Source of the DNA: JAJEFO01 sp965221845
Lineage (GTDB): Bacteria; Pseudomonadota; Alphaproteobacteria; Rhodobacterales; Rhodobacteraceae
DNA length: 64,000 nt
Assembly (NCBI GenBank): GCA_965221845.1
Contig: OZ244919.1
Span: 1,054,001-1,118,000, forward strand
Direction: 5' to 3'
Translations under genes and position numbers: made by a program
Shown: positions 7,119 to 17,729 of the stretch, in pieces
Numbering within the stretch: position 1 is the stretch's first letter
Layout: every line of letters starts with the position of its first letter
The notes under the pieces: model-generated
Databases searched by the model: none
What the model saw: only the letters and a program-made list of their open reading frames with translations
Told to the model about the DNA's origin: nothing

Positions 7119-9472
7119 CAATGGCATTCGGATAGGGATTCCGTGCGTTCGGACAGGAAAGGCGCCGCGCTTCGGGCGTGAGCCGGAAGCCGGGGCCTGT
7201 TTCGGGGGCGTTTCGGCGCGTCAGGCGGCGGCGCGCCGGGTCCACCTGCTCCCTGGCCGTTCCGGTTCCTTCGGGCAGCTGCGCCCGGGCTCTCCCGCTG
7301 CAGGCAGCGCGAGAGCCCGGTCATGATCCGCGCGACGGAGTCCCTGACCGCGCCGGCCTGCCTGAGGAACAGTGCCTCGATCTCCCTGCCGACGAGGCGC
7401 AGGCCGTTCCGGAAGTTCGCCCGCATTTCGGGCAGGTCCCCCTCCCCGCCGCCGGCGTCGGGGTCGGCGTCGCAGCGGCTGGAGAACCGGCGCGCGAGCG
7501 TGAGCGCGGGACGAAGGCGGCGCAGGGTTCCTGCCGCACGCCGCGCACGGACTTCGCGTGGAACCATCCGGTCACGGATTTTCCGCTCTTGTGCATCTCC
7601 TCGATGCCCCGGCGGCCGTGGCAGAGGTCTGGGAGCGGCTGGATTCGGTGGCGCCGGCTGTCCGGCAGAGAGGTGACGAGGCGGCATTCGGTGTCCCCGG
7701 CGACGTACCTGACCAGGCGGCCCCGGAGCGTCCGGCCCCGGAGGGAGGGCGCGTCGCGGGTGACGGTCCGGTCGGTCTCGGACGAGGCGGTGAAGGCGTC
7801 GAACACCGGGTTTGGCGTTCCCCTGGATGCGGAAGACGAAGTCCAGCCCGCGCTCGAGGTGGGCGACGGCCATGGCGAAGGACCGGCAGCCCCTGTCGTG
7901 CACGATCACGTCGCCCTCCGCGGCGCGCTCGAGGTGCGTGAGGGCGGCCAGCCGCCCGTTCCCGTGGGCGAACAGGTCGAAGTCGACGGGGATGCGGTCG
8001 CGCAGCCTGCAGGGCGCGGCCATGCCCTGGGGGCAGTGCGCCCCGTCCGGGACGCGGAAGCCGCTCTCCGCGAGTTCCCGCGGCAGGGCGATCCTCCACC
8101 CGCCGACGGCGAGGACCCTGCGGCCCTTCCAGGGGGGACAGTCGGGGCTTCGGGCGAGGATTTCCCGGCGCAGCCGCTGGAACGCGGCCTCGTCCAGCTT
8201 CTCGCGCGCCGCGCAGGCCGTCGACGCGGCCGGGGGCTCCGCCTGCGGCAGCGCGACGCCCGCCGCCGCGCACTGCTCCCGGAGCTCGCACAGGGTGGTC
8301 CGGCAGCCCTGCCCGCGCGCCGCGACGGCCGTGGCGGCCGCGCCCGGCGTCTCGAAGCGCCGGCCGAACCGGCGGCCGGAGGCGGCGGAACGTCCCCGCC
8401 CGGCCCGCGTCGGCGGCTTCGGATCCCCGGCCTCCCGCTCTCCGCGCAGGATCCCGCGGCAGGCCGGATCCAGCGGCATCACGCAGACGCCCTTCACCGA
8501 CTTTCCCCTGCCCGCGGCGGTCTCGCCGACGCGCCTCCGGCTGGCCGCGCGGCAGCACGACGCCCGGAACCGGGTCTCGTCGACGAACGTCTCGCAGGGC
8601 GCCGGGCGCCAGCCGTGGCGGCGCTCCCGGTCGTCCGCCAGCCGCCGCGCCGCCATGGCCGGGACCGAGGACGCCAGGTTCTTCGACAACACCCATGGAA
8701 ACACGAGATGCCGGGAATCGACCACCATGAGATGCCGCCTGCGGCCCCTGACCCTGTCGCTCCAGCCTGTCCAGCGGTCGCGGCACGGAAGCGCCTTCGC
8801 CGCCGCCTCGAAGAGCAGGCAGCCCGGCCTCCGGCCGTCCCGGTCCGTCACGAAATGGCGGACGTGCGCCCCGAAGGGGCGCCTGTAGCCGAGGCAGTGG
8901 TGCCGGTCCATGAGCGCGTTCCAGAGCTGCCGGCCCTCCGCGTCGGTCACGGGCCCGGCGCGCAGCGGGCGCAGCGTCGCGAGCGGCGCCGCGATCTCCG
9001 GCCGCGGGTCCGAGGCGGACGTCCAGGCCGGCCTGCCGGCGGCCCCCGCGTCGCGGACGCACTCCTCCCGCCTCGGCGGCAGCGTCAGGATGCCATGGCT
9101 TTCCAGCGTCCCGGCATGCCCGGGCACGCCCCGACCCGTCAGGCGCCCCTCGCCGTCCTCCAGCCCAGGTGCCCGCGGATGGTCTTCGCCAGCTCGTTGC
9201 GGCTGTCGTTGGGAAAGAGCGCCACGGTCTCCTGGACGTCCGCGATCTGCCGCCGGGTCAGGCGGCGGCCCGGGAATGCGGTCGACCTGAGGTCCGTGAT
9301 TCGCTGGTCCATTGGCCGCTCCCGGAAATCCGAGGACAGACTGCGAATCGCGGACGGCTTGACAAGGGGGTGCGCCAAAAAATTCCGGGACGCGGAAAGC
9401 CGCTCGATGTCAGTGCGTTGCGGACGGCGAACAAATCGCTCCCGGAACGGCAGGACTGTCCGAATGCCATTG
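7119..9472 (-). mobile_element. IS4-type element with DruA-like transposase, about 2.35 kb
   Basis: The terminal repeats are caatggcattcgg (7119-7131) and its complement ccgaatgccattg (9460-9472), with further partial matches inward. The target duplication is gatccccgcc (7110-7119) matched at 10707-10716, after removal of the IS1595 element that landed on the right end; the outermost C/G pair can be counted with element or target, giving 8 or 10 bp. The MITE at 25725-25887 has the same terminal sequence. The element sits inside the ISAs1 element. Confidence 0.88.
7240..9312 (-). pseudogene. IS4-type transposase with N-terminal DruA/DUF4338-like domain, frameshifted
   Basis: The likely start at 9312 opens MDQRITDLRSTAFPGRRLTR, a region typical of this transposase group. 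The frame shifts near 9130 into TLESHGILTLPPRREE and a DUF4338-type domain (LWNALMDRHHCLGYRRPFGA, HLMVVDSRHLVFPWVLSKNL, TFVDETRFRASCCRAA). After about 8400 comes the IS4 DDE core: GDVIVHDRGCRSFAMAVAHL (catalytic Asp), VFRIQGNAK, then after another shift CHGRRGIEEMHKSGKSV (catalytic Glu) and LPEMRANFRNGLRLVGREIE. At least three frame changes make it inactive as read. DUF4338 is shared with DruA of the Druantia defence system, but here it is plainly part of a transposase. Confidence 0.85.
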
Positions 9473-10699
9473 AAGGCTTATCCCTTTGACCAAGGCATGT
9501 CCACATTTTGTGTCCGACGGGGGTTGACGATCCGTTTTGTTCGCTTTATGTTCCTCCCATGGCATCGCGATGGAAACACGACCGGCCCATGTCCCGCCAG
9601 GAGTTCGAGGAGCGCTTCCCGGACGACGGTGCCTGCGCCGGGCACCTGGCCAGGCTGCGCTGGGGCGGTGGCTTCGCGTGCCCGGCCTGCGGCTGCACGA
9701 AAGGCTGGCAGCTGAAAGGGGAGCGCCGCCTCCACGAGTGCGCGGGGTGCGGACGCCAGACGTCGGTGACGGCGGGCACGGTGATGCACCGCAGCCACCT
9801 GCCGCTCAGGACATGGTTCCTCGCGGCCCACATCGTGGCGACGCATTCCAACGGCATCTCCGCGCTGCAGCTCCAGGCGCAGCTTGGCATCGGGAGCTGC
9901 AAAAGCGCCTGGCTGCTGCTGCACAGGCTGCGCCGTGCCATGGTCGACCCCGACCGGAGCCCGGCTCGCAGGGGATCGCGGAGGTGGACGAGACGTCCGT
10001 GCCCTGCCGCGACGGCGGCGGCGCGGAAACGGACGGGGCGAAGGGCGTCGCCGGCAGGGGCCGCAGCGCCGATGGCAGGATCCTCCTGGCCGGTGCCGTG
10101 GAGCTGTCGGAGGACGGGGCGCCGCGCCGCATCCGGCTGGAGGCCATCGGGGACTATGGATCCGGCGCGCTCCGCGGCTTCATCTCCGGGGCCGTCGCGC
10201 CGGGCGCGTGGGTGGTCACCGACGGATGGAGCGGCTGCGCCGGCCTGCCCGGCAACCCGCGGGAGCGCAGGGTGGTCGGCGGCCGAAGGGCCCACGAGGT
10301 CCTGGCCTGGGTCCACCGGGTCTTCTCGAACCTGAAGCGCTGGGCCATGGGCGTGTACCATGGCCTGCGCCGCAGGCATGTCCAGCGCTGCCTTGACGAG
10401 TTCGTGTTCCGCTGGAACCGGCGGCGCCACAGGCGGACGTCCCTCGACAGCCTGCTCGGCATCGGGCTGGGGCTGCCGCCCGCCACCTGCCGCGACCTCA
10501 TCGACGGACACGCCTGACGCGGACGGATCCCGCCACGGGACCGGCGGGCGCACCCGCGCACCACCCGAATCACCACATTCCCGCACCGTTCGGGCCGCCG
10601 CGCGGTGCCGCCGGCGTGGATTCCGTCGGGGATCCGGGGATCCCGCGACCGGCCGCCGGCACAACATCTTGCGGCGCCGTAGTCAAAGGGATAAGCCTT
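9473..10699 (+). mobile_element. IS1595-family element, 1227 bp
   Basis: Perfect 18-bp inverted repeats aaggcttatccctttgac (9473-9490) and its complement (10682-10699) bound the element. An exact 8-bp target duplication tgccattg stands at 9465-9472 and 10700-10707. The target is the last 8 bp of the IS4-type element's terminus, so this is the youngest layer of the nest. Size and duplication length agree with IS1595 elements. Confidence 0.96.
9559..10517 (+). pseudogene. IS1595-family transposase, one frameshift
   Basis: The ATG at 9559 begins MASRWKHDRPMSRQEFEERF, followed by a zinc-ribbon (CPACGCTKGW ... HECAGCGRQTSVTAGTVMH) and the segment LPLRTWFLAAHIVATHSNGI. Near 9962 the frame changes; the catalytic ISXO2-like part continues as GIAEVDETSVPCRDG (first Asp), VVTDGWSGC (second) and FSNLKRWAMGVYHGLRRRHV, then FVFRWNRRRHR near the end. 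Both halves are otherwise well preserved, so the break is recent and could be a sequencing or slippage error. Because the ends and duplication are perfect, a recent insertion followed by one indel is the simplest reading. Confidence 0.9.
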
Positions 10700-10883
10700 T
10701 GCCATTGATCCCCGCCCCCGTCGAAGATCCGTGCGAAATAGCCCTAGAGGCGACGGGCATCGAGAAACGCAAGGGCCTGACCCGACGTGGGTGTGATTCT
10801 CGCATGGTTCACCTTTCGATTCCCTGATGTTCCGTTCGCGAATTGCGTCGCGACGGGTTGAACGGAACCGCGGACGCGCGTAG

Positions 10884-11177
10884 ATGAAGGCCATGAGCGA
10901 CGCGCGGGACACTCAAGCGCTTTCGGAGCGGGTCGCCGTCCTGGAGGAACGCATGAACACGTTGCAGGCGGACCTTTCTGCCACCCTCGAACGCTTCCGG
11001 GCCGACATGGCCGCGCACCGGGAGGACGCGGCGAAGCGCTGGGAGGACGTGGCGAAGCGGGACAAGGACAACCAGCGGTGGACCGTCGGCTTTGGCATTG
11101 CACAGGTTGTCCTGACCGTCGCCCTTCTCGGCGCGGGCTTCGCATTTCTCGGCATCCTGATCGGCCTGCCGCCCTGA
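10884..11177 (+). CDS. Small coiled-coil, single-membrane-segment protein, copy B (97 aa)
   Basis: This is the second copy of the gene at 5389-5703. It differs by loss of seven residues from the repeated HREDAAK segment, by an Arg-to-Lys change beside that point and by Val-to-Leu in the membrane helix (VLTVALLGAGFAF). The heptad region (about residues 8-68) and the C-terminal helix ending LPP are otherwise the same. Removing exactly one heptad keeps the coiled-coil register. The nested IS stack lies 127 bp upstream of the start, so its expression may differ from copy A. Start alternatives are as for copy A (10893 or 10953). The function is unknown. Confidence 0.7.
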   Translation: MKAMSDARDTQALSERVAVLEERMNTLQADLSATLERFRADMAAHREDAAKRWEDVAKRDKDNQRWTVGFGIAQVVLTVALLGAGFAFLGILIGLPP

Positions 11178-11223
11178 CGGAAGCTGCCGGAATCGCCTGG
11201 TCCGTAGCCTCTCAAACGATCAT

Positions 11224-11241
11224 GGACGGATCTGACCGTCC
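11224..11241. terminator. GC hairpin downstream of copy B
   Basis: This hairpin is identical to 5750-5767: stem ggacgg/ccgtcc with a 6-base loop, 46 bases after the stop and again without a U-tract. Conservation in both copies reflects the recent duplication rather than independent selection. Confidence 0.4.
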
Positions 11242-11252
11242 ACCCCGGCCGA

Positions 11253-11838
11253 CATGAAATTGCTTCCACGCTCGGCGCCGTTTGACCATCCTGTCGCCGT
11301 GAGACGGCACGATGGCCGCAATTTCAACTGGTGGGCCCCTTGCTCCGCGAACCCAAACTGGTCCGAGGCCGGACGGTCCGTACCCCGGAACGTTTCAGGT
11401 CCCTCGGGATCGTGAACGCGCATCAAGATGCATCCCTGCCCCTTGCGGCATGTGGCTCCCAAATCCGTCCGGTCCCGCCGTCTCCGCCAAACCTCGGAGA
11501 TACGGAGGACTTGACCATGGAAGACGCACATCACGTTTTCTGCCAAATCGGAAGGCTCAGGGATGTCCCTGGCATAGTCAGCGCTTCGCGCAACGCATTG
11601 GCCAGCGCCAAAAGCTGCTCGAGTCCGATCTTGCGGCGGAGGTCGCGAGCCGCGCGGGACAGCGCCGTCGCCGCGAAACCCTCCCAGACGCGCCCAGGCG
11701 CTCTCCGCGGGCATGCCCCCTGGCGCCGCAGCCCGCGAGGCCGGCCAGGACCTGCGAACAGGGCCTCATGACGCGGACGCGTTCGAATCCTGACCTGCGG
11801 GCCAGACAGCCGGACCATCGTCCGGAACCCGGAAAGGG
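11253..11838. other. Region without a confident gene between unit B and tRNA-Arg
   Basis: No recognisable family was seen on either strand. A minus-strand frame at 11818-11531 ends RKIGLEQLLALANALREALT and reads like the tail of a real protein, but its upstream half is Arg/Pro-rich and has no supported start. It may be a gene fragment. Inverted copies of aaattgc/gcaattt lie near 11257 and 11320. Confidence 0.3.
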
Positions 11839-11915
<77 letters not shown>

Positions 11916-12210
11916 CGATGCAGCCTGATAGTCAGGTTGCCGCCCCTTCGCAAGAACCCTGCATCAGCGACCAGGGCCGAGGCTTCAGGGGGCGCAAGAC
12001 GAGATAAAGCGGAACGGAATGGCGTTTCTCGCCGTCCTTGCCGGTCAGCTGAGGCATTCTGGAGGTTCAGCACGATGCCTCACCGGAACTTCCAGAAGCG
12101 CCAGGCGGACATTTTCCTTGAAGCGTAGCGTTTTCAATGCGCCATGCCGCTTCCGTCCGTCCCTGAGGGCGATTTACATGGCCATGGCCATGCAAACTGT
12201 CACGATGGAA

Positions 12211-12282
12211 GGCGGCCCTGTTGCAGGAATCCGAACTTTTCCCTTGTTTCCGGCAATCGGCGCTTGACAGCACAGGGCCGCC
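12211..12282 (+). promoter_or_regulatory. Long-range hairpin upstream of the IS1634 transposase
   Basis: ggcggccctgt (12211-12221) is perfectly complementary to acagggccgcc (12272-12282), about 14 bp before the start codon. The start codon itself lies in an 18-bp perfect palindrome built on catgcatgg (12284-12301). Such structures in IS leaders can limit readthrough expression by masking the start in transcripts that enter from outside (known for IS10 and IS50; inference here). Confidence 0.5.
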
Positions 12283-12295
12283 TGCATGCATGGCC

Positions 12296-14011
12296 ATGCA
12301 TGTCGGGTCCGTCCCCGGCCGCAACTCGCCCCCCGCCGTGCTCCTCCGCGAGGCAGGGCGGGACGGGGACGCGAAGAAAGCGCGCAAGCGCACGCTGGCC
12401 AGCCTCTCGAAGCTGCCGCCCGAACTCGTCGAGGAGATCCGCGCCTGCCTCAGGGGCGCCGCCGCAAGGCCGCTCGACGGGGCGTTCGAGAACGCGTCCT
12501 CGCTGCCCCACGGCGCCGTCGCGGCGGCGCTCGGGACGCTGCGGAAGCCCGGGATCGACCGGGTCATCTCCCCGCGGCCGTCCCGGCGGCGCGACCTCGC
12601 GGCCGCCATGGTCGTGGCCCGCATCGTCGCGCCAAGGGCCAGGCTCGCCACGGCCCGGGGCCTCTCCCCGGAGAGCGCGGCCGACACGCTCGGCCGGACG
12701 CTCGGCGACGCCGACGAGAACGGGCTCTGCGGCGCCATGGACTGGCTCCCGGACCGGCAGGAGCGCATCGAGACGGCGCTCGCCGGGCGCCGTCTCGGCG
12801 CGCGTTCCCCGGTGCTCCGGGACCTGGCCCCGGTCCGGACGGAGGGCCGGAGCTGCGCGCGCGCGAGGTTCGGCCGCTCCCGCGACGGAAGGAAGGGCAG
12901 GCTTCGGGTCGAGTTCGGCCTCATGTGCGACCGCGAGGGGCGGCCGGTCGCCGTGGAGGTCTTCGAGGGCAACGCCTCCGACCCCTCCGCCGTCGCGACG
13001 GCCGCCCGCCGCCTGCGGGGCCGCCTCGGCCTCGACCGGGTCGTCCTGGCCGGCGGCCGCGGCATGCCGGCCGACGCGCGGCTGCGCGAGGACGTCCGGC
13101 CCGGCGGGCTCGGCCGGATCACCGCGCTCCGGGCGTCCGCGGTCCGCGCCCTGGCCGGGAACGGCGCCCTGCAGCCGTCGCTGTCCGACGACACGGACAT
13201 GGCCGAGATCGCCGGCGCGGCGCTCTTCCCGGGCGAGCGCCTGACGGCGTGCCGCAACCCGCTCCTCGCCGGGGAGCGCGCCCGCAGGCGCCAGGACCTG
13301 CTGCGGGCGGCCGAGAGGGCCATCCGCGAGGCCGAGGCGGCGACCCGGCGCGAGAGGCGCCGCCCCAGGGGCGCGACGGCGATCGCCCTGCGGCTGGAGA
13401 GGGCCCTGACGTCGCGGAAGATGCGGAAGCACTTCGTCACCGACGTCCGGGAGGACGGCTTCTCGTGGCGGCGCGACGCGGAGAGCGTCGCCGCGGAGGA
13501 GGCGCTGGACGGCTTCCACGTGATCCGGACCAGCCTTCCCGAAAGCGTCATGGCGGCCGGCGAGACGGTCAGGGCCTGCAAGTCCCTCGCCCGCGTGGAG
13601 CGCGCGTTCCGGACGATGAAGACCGTGGACCTGAAGGTGCGCCCGGTCCGTCACCGCCTCGCCGGCCGGGTCCGGGCCCGCGTCCTGCTCTGCATGCTCG
13701 CCTGCTACGTGGAATGGCACATGCGGGAGGCCCTGAAGCCGCTGCTGTTCCATGACGGGGAGCCGACGGCCGCGGCATCCCCCGTCGCGCCCGCCGAACC
13801 CTCGGACGCGGCCGCGCTCAAGGCGGCGGCGAAGCGGACGGCGTCCGGACCGCCGGCCCAGGGGTTCCAGGGCCTGATGGCGCGCCTCGCGACCCTGTCG
13901 CGGCTGCGCGTGAAGCCGAGGTCGGAAGCCGCCGCCGGGCTCGAGATGACGTCGACGCCGACGCCGCTGCAGGCCGAGGCGTTCCGGCTTCTTGGCCTCC
14001 GGATCTCCTGA
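12296..14011 (+). CDS. IS1634-family transposase, apparently intact (571 aa)
   Basis: DDE transposase of the 12084-14103 element. The N-terminal HVGSVPGRNSPPAVLLREA and RTLASLSKLPPELVEEIRA, the central RVEFGLMCDREGRPVAVEVF with EGNASDP, and the C-terminal SLARVERAFRTMKTVDLKVR followed by HRLAGRVRARVLLCMLACYV are typical of IS1634 proteins, and length is normal. No frameshift was found. The start at 12296 (MHVG) matches the family better than 12290 or 12221, but no clear Shine-Dalgarno sequence is visible because the region is palindromic. The GHK/GRG-type motif near residue 260 reads AGGRGMPADARL, close to the usual ADRGM. It lies between tRNA-Arg and the 3' end of the suf operon. Confidence 0.9.
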   Translation: MHVGSVPGRNSPPAVLLREAGRDGDAKKARKRTLASLSKLPPELVEEIRACLRGAAARPLDGAFENASSLPHGAVAAALGTLRKPGIDRVISPRPSRRRDLAAAMVVARIVAPRARLATARGLSPESAADTLGRTLGDADENGLCGAMDWLPDRQERIETALAGRRLGARSPVLRDLAPVRTEGRSCARARFGRSRDGRKGRLRVEFGLMCDREGRPVAVEVFEGNASDPSAVATAARRLRGRLGLDRVVLAGGRGMPADARLREDVRPGGLGRITALRASAVRALAGNGALQPSLSDDTDMAEIAGAALFPGERLTACRNPLLAGERARRRQDLLRAAERAIREAEAATRRERRRPRGATAIALRLERALTSRKMRKHFVTDVREDGFSWRRDAESVAAEEALDGFHVIRTSLPESVMAAGETVRACKSLARVERAFRTMKTVDLKVRPVRHRLAGRVRARVLLCMLACYVEWHMREALKPLLFHDGEPTAAASPVAPAEPSDAAALKAAAKRTASGPPAQGFQGLMARLATLSRLRVKPRSEAAAGLEMTSTPTPLQAEAFRLLGLRIS

Positions 14012-14155
14012 CGCCGATTCCTGCCCAGTGCCGTGAATCCGGATCCCGGGGTTTTCGTCCCGGAATCAATCAGGTAGCCCTTGAGGCACTCTGGAAGTTC
14101 GGACTCACGCCCGGATGCGGCAGGCCCAGCGGCTCGCCATCCCGCAGCCGTCCCT

Positions 14156-15368
<1,213 letters not shown>

Positions 15369-15376
<8 letters not shown>

Positions 15377-15956
15377 CGCCGCCCGCCCCGATGACACCGA
15401 CCACGACAGGCGAGGCCAGGAGGGAGAAGAGGAACAGCGCGATCCACGACAGCACGAACAGGACGAACGACCTCCCCAGGGAGCCGAACCCGTGCGCCTC
15501 GGCCATCACCGAAATGAACAGCCACGTCCAGTGCGCGAAGAACGCCATCCCGACCAGTCCGGTCAAGGTGAACGAAAGCGCCGCAAGGACCGGCAGGAGC
15601 ATGACCCCGACGGTGAAGTACATCCAGACGAACACGAACGCCAGGAGCACGCGCTCGAAACTGCCCCGCCCTCCAAGCGCCGCGCCCAGCTTCCACAGCA
15701 CCCAGGCCAGGAACAACCCGCTGCACAGCTCCAGCAGCGTGCGCAGCAGCGGCGGGAGCCTCGGCACGGGCATCACCAGCGCCTCTGCAACCGGAAGGAA
15801 CCGCTCGACGGCAATGACGTAGAGCACGATGACGAGAAGGAAAGACAGCCACACGGCCTGCCGCGGCACGCCAAGCCGGAAGAGCTCGGCGGCCGTCGGC
15901 CGCGGTTCGCGCAGCATTCTCAGCGCGATGCCCGGAAGTCGGTCCCAGAGTGTCAC
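15369..15956 (-). CDS. Yip1-like polytopic membrane protein in the suf operon
   Basis: This 195-aa protein has about five hydrophobic segments (for example AVWLSFLLVIVLYVIAV, LCSGLFLAWVLWKLGAAL, VLLAFVFVWMYFTVGVML, FVLFVLSWIALFLFSLLA) after a short amphipathic N-terminus (WDRLPGIALRMLREPRPTAA). Arrangement and size fit the Yip1 domain family, often found beside suf genes in alphaproteobacteria. Its GTG start overlaps the stop of the upstream membrane gene (GTGA), and its end overlaps sufS, so translation is coupled. A role in membrane association of Fe-S assembly is speculation. Confidence 0.8.
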
Positions 15957-16447
15957 GACGCCTCCGCACCCGCCCGCTTCATCGCCAGCATTCCGGCCCA
16001 GAGGAACGCGCAGAACAGCAGCATCGCGACCAGGCTCATGGCGTCATGCGCCGGCCCCGGGGCAAGGCCTGCGGCAAGCCCCGACAGGAGCCAGGCCGGC
16101 GTGGAGGCGAGCAGCGCCCAGAACAGGGCCGCCCGGCAGGCGTATCCGGTTGCGGGCCAGCGCGCCAGGCGCAGGACGGCCTGCGCCAGCAGCGCGATCC
16201 CGTAGAGGGCGAGCGGCATGGCCACCATCCAGGCGAAGAGGGCGCCGGCCATCCGCGCGTCAAGCCCGATCGCCGGATCCGACAGGCTCTCGCGCGCAAG
16301 CCTCGGCCATTGCGCCACGAAGACAAGGCCGCAGGCCGCGAGCGCGATGGCAAGCAGGCCGCCTTCGTGGCGGAGCCCCGCCATGCGCCTCGCCTGGACG
16401 GCCCTGGGAAACCGGTAGGTCTCCACGATGTCCAGAACGACGCTCAC
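15953..16447 (-). CDS. Second Yip1-like membrane protein in the suf operon
   Basis: Protein of 164 aa with about four membrane helices (LLAIALAACGLVFVAQW, LFAWMVAMPLALYGIALLAQ, AALFWALLASTPAWLLSGLA, LVAMLLFCAFLWAGMLAM). It starts VSVVLDIVETYRFPRAVQAR, similar to N-termini of Yip1-type proteins in Rhodobacteraceae suf clusters. The GTG at 16447 overlaps the sufD stop (GTGA) and the gene overlaps the next membrane gene by 4 bases. It appears to be a diverged paralogue of the downstream protein. The function is unknown; the tight overlap argues for co-expression with SufBCD. Confidence 0.75.
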   Translation of the reverse strand: MSVVLDIVETYRFPRAVQARRMAGLRHEGGLLAIALAACGLVFVAQWPRLARESLSDPAIGLDARMAGALFAWMVAMPLALYGIALLAQAVLRLARWPATGYACRAALFWALLASTPAWLLSGLAAGLAPGPAHDAMSLVAMLLFCAFLWAGMLAMKRAGAEAS

Positions 16448-17729
16448 CGGCGGTGGCGCCGCAGCCAGCCCTCGAGCCGGCCGCGAATGTCCGTGGCGAT
16501 GTCCTCGCTTTCGATCTCCTCGATCGCCTCCGCAAGGAAGGCGAGAACCAGAAGGTCCTGCGCCTCGGGCCTCGGAACGCCGCGCGACTGCAGGTAGAAC
16601 AATGCGTCTTCGTCGATCGCCCCCGAGGTCGATCCGTGGGAGCATGCCACGTCGTCGGCGTAGATCTCGAGTTCGGGCTTCGAGAGGAACTGCGAGTCGC
16701 CGTCCAGGAGCAGGGACTGGCTGATCTGGTACCCGTCGGTCTTCTGCGCCCCCTCCTTCACCAGGATCTTGCCCTGGAACGCGCCGATCGCACCGTTGCG
16801 CAACACCTTCTTGAAAACCTGGCGGCTCTCGCACCCGACCGCGTCGTGGACGACGAAGACGGTGTCGTCGTGATGGAAATCCCCGTCGCCGACCGCCGCG
16901 CCGGCAATGTGGGCGACGGCATTGTCCCCGGCGAGCTCGATGAACGCCTCGTTGCGGGTCAGGACGCCGTTGGCGGTCAGGGTGAACGACTTGAAGGCGC
17001 TCTCCCTTCCCAGGCGCGCGAACATGTGCGTGGCCGCGCGACGTTCATGATCGCGGCCCTGCGCGCGGACATGATGGAACGCGCCGCCATCGGCGACATC
17101 CACCTCCATGCACTTGTTGAAGCGCGCGGCCGCCGGGCCGTTCTCCAGGACCGTCAGGTCGGCGCCGCTCTCGACCCTGATCACGAAGTGCAGGATCGCG
17201 TCGCTGTCGGGATTCTCGTGGAGGTAGGTCAGGTTGACCGGCCTGGAAACCCTTTCCGTGGCCCTGATCACGATGCCGTCCGTGGCGAACGCCGTGTTGA
17301 GCGCCGCAAAGGGGCGCGCCACGGGTTCCTGGCCCCGCGCCTCCAGCGCTCCGTAGACATCCTTCGACCAGTGGGCGTCGCGCGCCGTCACGGACTGAAG
17401 CCGTTCGATCTCCAGCCCTTCGCACGAAAGGCCGTCCGACGCCCCCGCATCGAAGACGCCGTCGCGGAACACGATTCGCAGCCGGTCGACCTCCCCGAAC
17501 ACCGGCGGTTCCTCGAAGCCGACCACGGCCGCGGGAGGCGCCTGCGGCGCGTTGAGGCCGTCCGGCGGCGTGAACCGCCAGTACTCGTCGCGACGCCCCG
17601 GCAGCCCGGTCGCGAGGAGCCGGGAGACCGCCTGCCTGCGCGCTTCCGTCGCCCAGGCCGCGCCGCCGGGGATCTCGAGAGCGGCGATCCTGGCTTCCGT
17701 GCCCTCCTGAGTGCCAGCGGGCAGTCCCA

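Larger units (their letters stand above)
5998..10746 (-). mobile_element. ISAs1-family element, split by two nested insertions
   Basis: The outer ends are tagggctat (5998-6006) and atagcccta (10738-10746), inside an imperfect repeat of about 20 bp. The 10-bp target duplication gaggcgacgg stands at 5988-5997 and 10747-10756. Its own sequence is 5998-7118 plus about 10716-10746, roughly 1.15 kb. The rest is an IS4-type element, and an IS1595 element inside that. Its transposase runs on the minus strand. ISAs1 elements typically duplicate 8-10 bp, which fits. Confidence 0.87.
5980..11252 (+). repeat. Repeat unit B, split by the nested insertions
   Basis: Unit B starts at 5980-5997 (ggcggcttgaggcgacgg), is interrupted by the IS stack 5998-10746 plus a 10-bp duplicated target (10747-10756), and resumes at 10757, ending at 11252. 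Without the insertion it is 514 bp, exactly 21 bp shorter than unit A. The insertion falls upstream of the coding part, so the gene at 10884 is complete but may have lost its native promoter. Confidence 0.9.
12084..14103 (+). mobile_element. IS1634-family insertion sequence, about 2.0 kb
   Basis: The ends share gaacttccaga: 12087-12097 on the left and the complement of tctggaagttc at 14090-14100 on the right. A possible 5-bp direct repeat ctcac flanks them (12079-12083 and 14104-14108); exact ends are uncertain by a few bases. A second sequence like the right end (gaggcattctggaggttc, about 12051-12068) lies just outside the left end in direct orientation, perhaps a remnant of an earlier copy or part of the chosen target hairpin. 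Confidence 0.8.

Noticed and set aside
7119..9472. Possible Druantia defence locus because of the DruA-like domain
   Set aside because: The domain is fused to an IS4 transposase, the element has terminal repeats and a target duplication, and no other Druantia genes are near.
5998..10746. Composite transposon carrying cargo between IS copies
   Set aside because: The layers are different families nested in one another, each with its own target duplication; no cargo gene lies between matching ends.
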